From: Hydrangea macrophylla
Taxonomy: Eukaryota > Streptophyta > Magnoliopsida > Cornales > Hydrangeaceae
DNA length: 64,000 nucleotides
Reading direction: 5' to 3'
NCBI GenBank assembly: GCA_033977485.1
Contig: CM066985.1
Location: forward strand, 75,645,045 to 75,709,044
Of this stretch, positions 10,291 to 21,234 are shown in pieces. Each line of letters begins with the position of its first letter. Positions within the stretch are counted from its first letter, which is position 1. The translations under genes and the position numbers were made by a program. Below the pieces are notes generated by a model. The model was not told the origin of the DNA. It ran no database searches and saw only the letters and a list, made by a program, of their open reading frames with translations.

Positions 10291-11767
10291 ATGGATGATA
10301 AGATATGCCTTGCTGTGCATCATGGGGGGTATTTTATTGGTGATAATCTAATGAAGGTCTACACATCTTAGAGAGTTGACTATTATGATGATATATATCC
10401 TGATTTAATGTCGTTTTTCGAGTTGCAACATATTTACGTAAAGTTAGGTTATCAAGCAACTAGCCACACATACTACAGGTTACCTGGTAAAAGCCTATCT
10501 GAGGGTTTAAGAACGATTTTGTCTGATAATGAGGTTGTGGAGTTAATGGCTTGTGCTAAGGGGTCTCCTAGTGTTGACTTATATATTGAAGATAACAATG
10601 GGGGACTGGATAACAATGAGGGAGTGGGTATGGATATTGACCCACATGATGCTTTTTATATGGGTATTGGTGATGATGTATATGGTGATGATATATCTGG
10701 TCATATATTTGATGGTGGCTCAGTGGAAAGTGATGATCCATCTTGGATTAATGAAGGGATGGAGGTATTGATGATGATGATATTTTTGCTGAGAAAGGAA
10801 ATGAAGATGCTGAAAGAGGAAATGAAGATGTTGAGAAAAGAAATGAAGATGCTGATAGAGGAAATGAAGATGCTGAGAGAGGAAATGAAGATGTTGAGAA
10901 TAGAAATGAAGATGCTGATAGAGGAAATGAAGATCTTGAGAAAAGAATGAAGATGATGATAAGGAAGGCCTAGATGGGGATTGGTTATCTGATACTTGCA
11001 TGGATGAAGACCTTCATAGCTTGCCTGACTCTTCAGATGATGAATGTAGGGAGAAATATCCAAAATTTAATGAAGATATAGATATGGTGAAACCTGTGTT
11101 AAAAGTGGGAATGTACTTTGCTAATGCTGATGTCTTTAGGAGTGCATTGAGGGAATAGAATGTTCATAATGGGCATGATGTGAAGTTTGTAAAGAATGAA
11201 GGAACAAGAGTAATAGCTAAATGCAGAAACATGTGTGGGTGGAGAATTCATGCATCTCCAATACAGGGTAGAAAAACCTTTCAGATAAAGTCTGCAAGTG
11301 CTGCACATAAATGTTGTAGGTCTTTTGTTAATCACCAAGTGACATCTAGGTACATTTCCCACAAATACTTAGAGAAGATTAGGGACAACCCAGAGTGGAA
11401 CGTGAGAGCCATGCAAAAAAGTGTTAGGAGAGAACTGATGGTTGATGTAAGTGTTCATCAACTATATAGAGCTAAAAGAAAGGTCAAGGATTCTGTGTAT
11501 GGTGATCACAGAATGCAATATGCAAGGCTATGGGATTACTGTGAAACTGTAAAGAAATTCAACCCTAATAGTTGTTTTAAGTTGATGGTTGAGAGACCTA
11601 CATTAGACTTGGCACCCACATTTCAGAGGCTGTATGTTAGATATGAGGCACAAAAGTTGGGATTTATAAGGGTCCCTTATTTGACCAAAACCCAGCCTTT
11701 GCATGATAGCTTCTATAGAACCTTTCAAATCTTAGGAAATCAATTCTCGATTAGGATTATGTGCTAG
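10291..11767 (+). pseudogene. Truncated MULE transposase (N-terminal PB1-like and MuDR domains)
   Basis: The likely start is ATG at 10291, just after a TTGCAG acceptor-like sequence. Residues 1-90 resemble the PB1-like N-terminal domain of plant MULE proteins. An acidic, repeat-rich linker follows (about 10570-11060). From about 11090 to 11640 comes a MuDR-type DNA-binding region with C-x3-C/H spacing (RNMCGWRIHAS, HKCCRSF) and the SVHQLYRAK block. Mutator transposases bind the terminal repeats and cut out the element. This copy is dead: it has in-frame TAG codons at 10369 and 11156 and two frame changes, near 10760 and 10948. Similarity ends near 11660, before the catalytic D-D-E region and SWIM zinc finger. 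Family assignment is fairly secure and the exact borders are not. Confidence 0.75.
10797..10955 (+). repeat. 21-bp coding minisatellite, about 7.5 units
   Basis: Units of the type GAAATGAAGATG(C/T)TGAGAA recur every 21 bp from about 10797. In the frame continuous with the MULE domains they encode acidic heptads of the type GNEDAER. In the longest open frame they encode Met/Lys/Glu heptads, which would be a shifted reading. The repeat ends in a unit missing one A, which changes the frame again. Confidence 0.8.
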
Positions 11768-12660
11768 GAATTTTTGTATGCCCAGAAGGGATTACTTGAG
11801 ATGATGACGATACTTGCTTAATGAAAAATGTGTAACCTCTTAATCACTCTTGAGCAATCCCTCTTCATGTCCCATGATATTTGGGGAACATGCCTAGTCT
11901 TGATTATAAAATTACATCTCTTGTATCATGTTTAGCTAGGCATCATCGACCTTGTATGCATCCGAATTCATGAAAAAAATACGGTGATAATCCAATCATG
12001 TAATCCTTCTACCTAAAGAGTTTTAAATCCATCTTTACAAACAAGCAATTCTTGTCACCTTTATTCCAAGGTTTCGAACCGCTCTTTCAAAAATCTTTGA
12101 AGATTACCTTTTGATTAAAGCCCTTAAAACAAAATTTTGACAAAGTATATTCAGAGGAAAAATCCAAAAATTTTGGGAATTGTGTTTGGGAGAAATGTTT
12201 TTTTTAAAATGAATTTCAAAAATTCAATCCAAATCATCTTTGTTGAGAAATATTCTCATATCCTTGAGAAATTTGTTTTTGGAAAATCTCAACAAATGCT
12301 TTTAAAATAAAAATACCTGACCTTGGAAAGGGTAGTAGGGATCGCAATGATAGGAGAAATTGGCGCATTCGACATGAGTAAGGATTTTATTTGCTTATGT
12401 GTCTATTTGTTAGGGCTAGAATTTTCTTTTCTTTCACATATAGAATAGGAATACACGCACACATGCATCGCATCCGTGTGACATATGAACCATTCAAAAA
12501 AAGTTTCACCAGGTATCTTTCAAAATTATGATAAAAAGAAATAACAAAAAAGTTTTTGAAAGATATTAAAAATTCTTTTGTAGGGCAAAAATAGAATCCA
12601 GTTTAGGCACGATTTGGTTTAGAGGTCCCACAGCAAGGTTAGTAAGAAAGAACGACGAAG
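11768..12660 (+). other. Gene-free spacer before Gyp-A gag
   Basis: No coding sequence. The stretch is AT-rich with runs such as AAATTTTTGAAAG, and it lies directly upstream of the Gyp-A gag start at 12663. It is therefore probably leader or LTR remnant of that element. I found no primer-binding site, no second copy and no clear LTR edge, so this remains a guess. Confidence 0.4.
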
Positions 12661-12662
12661 AA

Positions 12663-15600
12663 ATGGCAGACGAAAGGAACGATGGAGAAGTAGTAGATTT
12701 AAGGACACTGGTAGATCAACAAGCAGAACAGATGAGGCGACATGCTAAGAATATGAACCGAATGATGGTTATGATAGAAGCAATAGCACGCCGCCACCGG
12801 TTAAAAATCCACCAATCAACGACTCGCTTGTCAGGGAAGAAGGCTGGTACGATGACCCGGAGATGCCGAGAGTCGAGGTTCCTAGAGCAGAGAGGGAAAG
12901 GATGGAAAGGGAAAAGATTGACAAAGAGAGGATAATGACCGAGAAGATCGAGAAGCTAGAAAGGGTGATGCGTAAGGCTCAAGGGGTCGATACTTATCTG
13001 ATGGAGTTAGAAGGGCTGTACGATGGGGTCCGCGAGACGCTGCCCGTTGGTTTCAAAATGCCAGTTTTTGACAAGTTTGATGGAACAAGGAATCCACGCA
13101 GTCATGTGAGGATGTGTATTGGGGCCTTCCAGCCCAGTGGGTTGAGCACTTCTATGATGGCCGTCTTATTTCAACAAACCTTAACTGGGGTTGCCTTATC
13201 TTGGTATCTCACCCTCGAACCAAGCAAGACCCGGGTCTGGGAAGAAGTGATCAAAGCATTCGTGGCACAGTATGAGTACAATCAGGACTTGGATGTCACA
13301 GTCCGAGATCTGGAGACCACTAGGCAGGGGAACAAGGAGTCATTCCCTGGGTATTTGAGCAGGTGGAGGGAAAAAGCAGCTAAGATGGTGCAGAGGCCTT
13401 CCGAAAAAGATCAGATCCGATTGTTGATGAAGAACCTTCAACCCGTCTATCAAGAGAAGATAAGATTCTAGTCGATCAACACCTTCGCTAAGGTTTTTAA
13501 CGTAGGAACAAGGATAGAAGATGCAATCCAAGAAGGGGTAATCAAGAAGGAAGATCAAGCAAATCGGTGTAGAAGGCCGAACTATGGATAAAATGGAGGA
13601 CATTCGGGGGGTCACTCTGGCCCCACTGATGTCAATGCACTGAGTGGGCCGGAGAGGAAATTCAACATAACACCAAGAAGAGGAGGGGACAAACAGCCAA
13701 GGAAGTTTTCAGATTTGGGGGTTTCACTGTCAACCGCCCTTGATAGGTTGACGGCAAAGGGCCATCTTCGCCTGTTGGAGCCTCGACCTCTACCAAGTCC
13801 ACTTCCGCCAATGTTTCGGGAGGATATTTATTGCAAGTTTCACCAGCAAAAGGGTCACTCTACGGATCGATGCACAAGGCTGAGGCATGAAATTCAGGAC
13901 CTCATTGATAACAAGGTGATATCCGAGCCGCCCGTCAAAGCTCCAAACGTTACTAGGAATCCACTGCCAAATCACCATGCTGTACCACAGCCACAAGGCC
14001 TTTACTTCTTGGGGATAGAAGGGACGAACTTCGATCCATCTAGGCTAATCACTAAAGCCGAGACACCAAGGAAGTCTTATCAGCTGCCTAAGGATTTGGC
14101 AATTTGTACTTGAGGGAATCAATTTAAAAACTGCGGAGAAGGAACGACAAAACAATTGGACTGGTGGGTTCAAGAGACTAGCAACAAGATGTAGATCAGG
14201 TAGAAGATGATCTATGGTATGCAAGCGATGAAGAGATGGGGATAGAGAAGGAAGATTTGAAAGTTGTTTCGGAGGTCGACAATCTGTGGGCAAAAGAGGA
14301 AGTCAGTCATCTAACCCGGTCAGGGAGACATTTCAAACCTCATGAGCTGGAGGAGGACCACCCAGGGAGAGAATTGGATAAAGGAAAAGGGAAAATGAAT
14401 GAAGAAGAGGAAAATGATAGGGTTTGAAGCAAATGAGGAAAACTCAGGCTAACATCACCATCTAGGATTTGTTGATCGCTTCCAAACATCACCGGTAGGT
14501 AGTTCTGGATGCTTTGAACCAATCTGATGTTTCTATCGACACAACACCAGAAGACATCGTGGGAATGATCGGCAGAATTCTGACTCTAGCTATTACCTTC
14601 TCATCCGATGACCTACCTCCGGGAGGGTCTGTTCACAATAAATTGTTGTACGTCACTGTGGAATGCTTGGGGAATACTGTACCTGCTTGTCTTGTTGATA
14701 ATGGGTCCGCTCTAAACATTTTTCCATTTCGAATAGCTAAGCGCATGGGTTTGGATGAATCAAAGTTCATACCGTCTGAACAGAAGGTGAGAGTGTATGA
14801 CAACACTTAGAGGACAGTTATGGGAATAATCCTCCTTCATCTCGCTGTCGGACCTGTGGAAAAGGAAGCCGAATTTTAGGTCATTGACATTCCTGCCTCT
14901 TTCAATTTGTTTCTAGGAAGGCCGTGGTTCAGCAGTCTGGGTGCCATACCTTCTATAGTTCATCAAAAAGTCAAATGTGTTTGGAAAAGCAAGGTTTGTG
15001 ATATTCTCAGGGATAGTTGGGTTCGTCCGTCTGAAGCTTCATCAAGCGTGCCAGTTCTAGAGGTACAATTTTAAGAAGAGGAGATATGTCTGGGAGGGTT
15101 CGAGTTCATTAACATGTTGAAGGGGGAAAAACCGAGAGAGTTCCTGCCGCTGTATTTCGATTAGTATGCAAGTCTGTTGGTCGCCGGGATTATGAAAAAG
15201 ATGGGTTTCGTCCTAGGTATGGGATTGGGTAAGAATCATCAAGGATTTCCAGAATTTCCAAAAATCCCCACTCAGACTCATACTCATACTCATGGTCTGG
15301 GTTATCAACCATCGGAGAAGGAGCGAAGAGATAAGAAGAAGGCAGCAGACGCACCATTAGTCCCGTACCAAAAAATGCTCAACGGGTACTTTGTAAAGGA
15401 GGGAGAGGATTTCCCCTTTTGTGGCTTCCCAGAACCATGGGTGGATCAGAAGGACAATCGTATAAAGCCAGGGTTTGAGATCTTCTTCCCCCACCAGTTC
15501 TCCGAATATGAGGATCCGTATCTGCAAATGCCTAAGAAAAATGTTACTGTCAAAGATTGGATCGGCGCACTAGATGGCCCGATTATGCAGAACTTGCTGA

Positions 15601-16397
15601 GCGAAGGAAACACGAAAGATGGAGAAGGAGGTCCAGAAGGGGTCGTGGAAGACGAGACCGAGGAAGAATATGCTAAGGGTATGGTAGAAGAGGTGCAGGA
15701 AGAAGACGAAGAAAATGACATAGAAAAATCTGGGGGAGCAGTGACAGGAGAAGAAACCGGAACAGAAATAGGGGGACTGCCAGACTGCCACACTGTGGAG
15801 CTCAAAAGAGGAGTCAACAAAGAGTGGGTCTTTGAGTCTAGTGATAGGTATCCCCCCTCCCCAGAGTCTGTAATGGCACAAATAAGGCGTCTTACCATTG
15901 CAATGTCTGTTGTAATCACTCCAAGCAAGATTAAACAAAATGTGACTAATTCTGCCTACTCGAATGCGCTTAATGAATGTGATGAATGTGATGAATATGA
16001 CGATCATGAAATACCAAATGAATTGCAAAAATTAATCAAAAAAGAGAAAGAATCTGCATGTAAAATCATTGAGGACACTCTAACGATTAATCTAGGAAAT
16101 GAAGATAATCCTCAAAATGTTTTTATTGGCTCTACACTTAGCAATGAAGAAAGCAAAGAATTGATGAAACTATTAAATGAATTCAAAGATGTTATTGCAT
16201 GGTCTTAAATCGATATGCCAGGAATCGATCCAGAAATAGTCCAACATCATACCCCCTCTTTCCTAACTCTAAACCAATAAAACAAAAATTGAGGCGAATA
16301 AGGCCAGAATGGGCGCTTAAAGTTAAAGAGGAAGTTGAAAAACAGTTGAAAGGTGGATTCTTGATGGTCACCGAGTATCCAGAATGGATTGCCAAAT
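12663..16397 (+). pseudogene. Gyp-A: broken Tat/Ogre-like Ty3/gypsy gag-PR-G-patch-RT
   Basis: The gag runs from ATG 12663 (frame change near 12870) to about 13700. It includes the capsid-like block FDGTRNPRSHV and a C-x2-H-x4-H-x4-C-like knuckle near 13830-13875 (CKFHQQKGHSTDRC). A retropepsin-like protease lies at about 14640-14950, with D-N-G in place of D-S/T-G. A G-patch-like glycine-rich segment (GLGKNHQG, GLGY) is at 15200-15310, followed by an acidic linker and the start of RT (16210-16397). The match stops abruptly at 16397, so RNase H and integrase are missing. Stops include 13469, about 13590, 14111, 14808 and 16206, with frame changes near 14150-14230 and 16250. The order gag, PR, G-patch, RT and the style of the RT entry point suggest the Tat/Ogre clade. 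Confidence 0.75.
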
Positions 16398-17260
16398 AAT
16401 AAGATACATGGCTAAGCAAGATTATAAACATATAGAACAAGTTCCAAATCTCCCCCACTCTCAAGCTTTAATCACCTCCTCCCCACGACTTGTTCAGAAC
16501 TTGCGGTGGTTGTTATGTACCACAATAGAAAAAGAAAACAATTTTGTTAAGCATTTCGCTTAGTGAGCAATCTAAATATGATTGAATGCTTAACATGTGT
16601 AATGCTACAAATAAACACATAACTCATATCCGTGACAGCTGAACTATTGATTCAATGATTCATTCGGACTCGAAGACCTTCCCTTGGCCTCGTGATCACT
16701 TCTATTCCTTGGACATCCATTCTTAAACGGATTTCTTCACCTTTTCCTCCCTTATTACTCCCAACAATGAATCATTTCCCCAGGTATTCATTGATCACAA
16801 CATAATCATATAAGCACATAAGCATGGCAAATTCACATATTGACATGTTAATCACAATTCTAGCATTTTCATGTCTACAAAGCATGAATTTACATCTTCT
16901 ATTCATATTTGAAGCATTTAACTCGTTAACCCACAATCAATTTTAGTTTAAAAAAACTTACCTCTTTCAGATTCTACCCCAATTAACTTAGGAAAATGCT
17001 GAATTATACCAAATCCTAGCTCAATTCTCACTCCAGAGTAAATCCTACATGATTCTGGTAAACCACGTGTCACCAGTTAGAATGAGTCACAAAATTATGA
17101 CAATTTAACCGTAAAAGAAAGGTGTAGAAACGACTGTCTCACCTCCATGAGTCTGAATACGGCTTCGATTCGCGAATTGGATGACGAACGACGACAAAAC
17201 GGTGAATTGACGATGAACATCGATGTGTTCTTCCTTCGTCTTCTTCTTCTTCTTCTCTCT

Positions 17261-17299
<39 letters not shown>

Positions 17300-17612
17300 T
17301 TAATTTTTGTAAATTATGAGAGTTTTCCTCTCTTGACACACACACACGCACACATGCACAAACATGAGGTGTCCTAGCCTCAATTTCCCATCTTTTCATT
17401 TAAACCCCTAGAATTTCTTAAGTTCTTATTATGAAATCCCCCAAAAATTTCATTAACTACCCAATTACCTAAATGGGTGTTTGTTTAAGTTCCGTATGGG
17501 TCCCAAACGTGGTCCAGAATATTTTATAAAGTTGCTATTGTACCTATCAATTATAAATTATTTTCATTTATGCCCTTTTCTAGGTACCCAAACTGATACC
17601 AAAAGCTAACAC
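16398..17612 (-). repeat. Probable minus-strand gypsy LTR fragment
   Basis: There is no coding sequence. On the minus strand the stretch starts TGTTAGC at 17612, runs through a (GA)n tract (about 17268-17296), then a GGTAAG-type segment, and later ATTGCTCACTAAGCG. This is the same layout as the LTRs of the chromoviruses later in the window. It directly abuts the truncated RT of Gyp-A at 16397. No primer-binding site, internal region or second LTR was seen, so it would be a solo or truncated LTR. The assignment is tentative. Confidence 0.35.
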
Positions 17613-17949
17613 ATATCTATATTATATTAGAGAATTTTGTCTGATTAGGACAAGAAAATATGATTAGGATGGGATTTTGCTGACTAGGATTGATGATTAG
17701 GATTGCTAACATTAACCCAATTTCCTCAAACCCATCTATCCTATACCCGTTCTCCCTCCCCCCCCCTCTCTCCCCCCTCTCTCTCTCTCTCTTTCCCACC
17801 TCTCTGGTTTACCAACACCGAGCCACCACATTGCCTCTCCTCTCCTCTCCTCTCCTCTTGGCTCTACCTCCCTCCCCTCTCTTTCTCTATCTCTCTCTCT
17901 CTTACAAGGATCAGATTTCTCGAACTCTTCACAAACAAACCCCAATACA

Positions 17950-17988
<39 letters not shown>

Positions 17989-18644
17989 AGGGATCGAATT
18001 CTTGAAACTTTTGTGATGATCTTACATGAAGCTTTTGTTTTTTGATTTCTCTCTCTCTCTCTCTCTCTTCATAAATGAACCCTAAACAAACCCTCTCTCT
18101 CTCCCCACTGATTTTGGCTTTTATGATGATCTTATATTAAGCTTTTGTTTTCTGATTTCCCTCTCTTTTCACAAACAAACCCTCTCTCTCTCTCTCCCCA
18201 CCGATTCCAGTGAAAGACCACCACCGATCAACCCATGCTTGATGGCACTACCGAGAAAAAAAAGGGTTTACAATCTTATGGTTATACATTTCAATATAGG
18301 AAGATTCCAAGATTGAGTAGGCGCGATTTGTTGACGAGACGATCAAATCTCTCAGGTAATCCCTCAAGGGTAGTATTAATTTTTATTTTAATTTTGCATG
18401 TGAAGGTGTTTCTTATTGGGTTTTCCTGATTTGGGGTTTCAAACATAGGTTGACTATGGATGAACTAATCTCTGCCAACTCCGGCGTCGACCAACCCCTT
18501 CCGTTGAAGTTATGATGCTCAGAATGCAAAGCCCAAAGAAACCCATCTATCTTTTTCTCAATCGGTCCTGCTGGTACAAAATTTGGTCATTACATCTTTC
18601 AATCATAGATCTCATCTCTCTGTTTCTCATTTCTTTAGTTAATA
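17613..18644 (+). repeat. CT-rich low-complexity region with an internal duplication
   Basis: (CT)n tracts occur at about 17757-17800, 17880-17905, 17955-17985 and 18049-18068. Two blocks starting with TGATGATCTTA at 18014 and 18123 share AAGCTTTTGTTTT and a following AAACAAACCCTCTC, so the region holds a tandem duplication of about 109 bp. A short frame at 18235-18429 begins downstream of this leader-like DNA and could be a relic first exon, since AGGTAAT near 18354 resembles a donor site. No domain was recognised, so it is not called as a gene. Confidence 0.6.
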
Positions 18645-19083
18645 TGTTATGTGCCGAGCCATGAAAGCCAAGCTAAGCCATGAAGGAAGCCATGCAGCCA
18701 AGTCGTGAGTGAATTCATGCAGATTGGGGTTGTGAAGATTAGTCCTTTATTACGCGTCCATTTATATCTATTATTTAACATGTAGGTTTAGTTGGTGCAG
18801 TATTAGTTAGTTTTGGCACTTGTCCACCTTCCTTAGTTAGTGGTGCATTTTTTAGGATACATGCATGAGTAGTGCATGAGTTATTTCTCTTCCTCCCTTG
18901 TAAGTAGGCATGATGGGCATAGTGGTAGTTGCATGATTAGCACGTCTTTACATTTGCATACATCAGTAGCTTGTGGTTTATATGTGGGTGCAGAAACATG
19001 AATGGGGATATGGAAAAGTTTACCCAACTCTCTCTCTCTCTCTCTCTCTCTCTACAATTCACCTTATTTTGGTAGTAACCACA
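18645..19083 (+). repeat. Gyp-B 5' LTR (about 440 bp)
   Basis: The left edge is TGTTATGTGCC. The right edge is placed at ACCACA (19083), just before the primer-binding site, with ATCA at 19086 as an alternative. A (CT)n tract occupies about 19029-19053. The LTR is short, as in Reina-type chromoviruses. The matching 3' LTR is not in the window, because the element is interrupted near 21235. Confidence 0.6.
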
Positions 19084-19087
19084 TCAG

Positions 19088-19100
19088 TGGTATCAGAGCC
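19088..19100 (+). promoter_or_regulatory. Gyp-B primer-binding site
   Basis: TGGTATCAGAGCC matches the usual plant retroelement site complementary to the 3' end of initiator tRNA-Met. It primes minus-strand DNA synthesis. Its position fixes the right edge of the 5' LTR to within a few bases. Confidence 0.85.
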
Positions 19101-19110
19101 TAAACAATCC

Positions 19111-21234
19111 ATGGATACCCGTGGGAAAACTAATATTGAATTTTGCAATAAAGGCAACGAGATTTTGGCTCGCCATGAGTCGAGTATCGATCAAGTCAAT
19201 GCCACCACGTAGTCGGTCCTTTTCGAACTGCAAGCTCTACGAGTCACTCGCTCCTCTACCCATGTCCTCATGACGAATTACGTCAACCCTTTCACCGACT
19301 GGCTCCAGCAACCACCCCCAAACTTTGCCTCACCACCCTCAAAATCAAACCTTTACCCATACCGTGAACCCTATTCCAACCCACCTTAAACTTATCTTTC
19401 CCAAATTCACCGATGAAGATCCTACCGGTTGAATATACCGAGTCGAACAATACTTTGACTTCCAACACGTTGCTATAGACCAACGAGTTCAGCTTGCCAC
19501 CTTCCACCTGGAGGGAATTGTACTCCAATGGCACCGCTGGATCACTAAATTCCAAGGACCCATGACTTGGCCGACTTGATAATCGCATTACTTCGCCATT
19601 TCGGTCCCACCAATTTTGACGATCCCTCTGAGGCACTCACTCGCCTTCGATAGACCACCACGGTGAACCCGTACCAAGAAGAATTCGAATGGCTCTCTCA
19701 ACTCGTGACCACTTACCCGATAGTTACTTGATCTTGCCAGCCTCAAAGACGACTTTCGCCTTAATGTTATGATCAAGAACCCATAGATCCTACGCGAGGC
19801 AATCGGTGTGGCACGCCTAATTAAGGAGCACAACACCCTCCAAAATAAAGGCCCTCCTAACTTCCATCCCCCTTTACCACCTAGTACTTCCAATAGCTGT
19901 ACAACCAATGTCTTATCAATCGGCCTCCTCGGCCCACCACCTGGTCCTACGGGTCCCCCTTCTCCTAATAGTCACCCTATTCCATTCAAGCACATCACCA
20001 GTCAAGAAGCTCACGCACGTTGCGAGAAAGGATTGTGCTATTATTGTAATGAAAAATACCCCTTCCCTCGATATCGAACCGAGAATTGTCACACCTTGCC
20101 AATCCATACCCTGCCAGGAATGCCCTTACCCTGATGCCATTCCCAAAATTTTATACCATGCCGTGATCGACACCACCTATCCTCAAACCATTCGATTGTT
20201 GGGAAAAATAAACAATTCTGATGTTACCGTGCTTATCTATAGGGGAAGCACGCATAACTTCATTGATCGACATGTAGTGTCCAAACTTGGCTTACACGTT
20301 GTGCATGAGGAGCCCTTGAAAGTCATGGTGTATAACCGCGAGAAAATCAATTATGGGGGCCGATGTTTAGCACTTACATTGACTGTCTAGGGACATCCCA
20401 TAATAGCTGACTTCTACGTCCTTCCTATATTAGCTTGTCAAGCAGTACTGGGGGTCCAATGGTTAACGACATTGGGGCCTATTGAGATAAACTATCACAA
20501 GTTGACAATGAAATTTTGCAAAGATGGTATGTCTTATCAATTTCAAGGTCTACGAAGCTCCGAGCTTGAAGTTATGAACAACAATCAACTGCACAATCTA
20601 GATAGCCATGGATTATTCCTACAGATTGTGCCATGTGATGTTCCTAACAACACCATTGTTCCTATACCAAATTTGGCCCACCACCTTGACCGTTTTCACG
20701 TCATCTTTACCGAAACCCAAGGCCTACCACCAAATCGTACCTATGATCATCAAATTCTGCTTCTACCAAACCAAACACCAATAAGTGTTCGGCCTTATCG
20801 GTACCCTTATTACCAGAAGGTAAAAATAAAAAAGATGGTACGTAAATTACTTGACTCGGGCTAAATCCGACCGAGTACCAGCCCATTCTCATCTCTAGTG
20901 TTGCTTGTCTGCAAGGCGGATGGAGGGTGGCGACTCTACGTCGACTATAGGGCATTGAATGCGGTTAAATCAAAGATAAATACCCAATTCCAATCATCAA
21001 TGAGCTTCTTAATGAGTTACACGGTGCTAAATACTTTTCCAAGTTAGACTTACATTTTGGGTATCATCAAATCCGTTTGTGTGACACCGATATCCATAAA
21101 ATGGCCTTCCGTACCCATAAAGGTCATTACGAGTTCTTGGTCATGCCCTTGGGGCTCTCCAATGCCCCATCCACCTTCTAAAGTCTCATGAATGATCTTT
21201 TTCGACCGTATCTTCGTAAATTCATCTTGGTATT
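19111..21234 (+). pseudogene. Gyp-B: decayed chromovirus-like gag-pol, interrupted in RT
   Basis: The start is ATG 19111, 10 bp past the primer-binding site. Gag similarity is scattered over several frames to about 19760, and part of a zinc knuckle (KGLCYYCNEKY) lies at 20022-20060. A retropepsin-like block (20215-20480) has Y-R-G-S-T-H-N-F where D-S-G-S-T-H-N-F is usual, so the catalytic Asp is lost. RT blocks run from about 20690 to 21240, through [16 protein letters not shown] and the beginning of the catalytic motif. The frame is broken many times, for example by a TAG at 19210. Similarity stops exactly where a TGTAGACACC LTR begins. The short LTR and RT style suggest a Reina-type chromovirus. 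This is the oldest layer of the nest. Confidence 0.75.

Noticed and set aside
17147..17399. Frames rich in Leu/Ser or Arg/Glu around 17.2-18.0 kb
   Set aside because: They arise from (CT)n and (GA)n tracts.
18235..18429. Possible first exon of a host gene after a CT-rich leader
   Set aside because: The leader and a donor-like AGGTAAT look suggestive, but the 64 residues match nothing I recognise and no second exon is seen.
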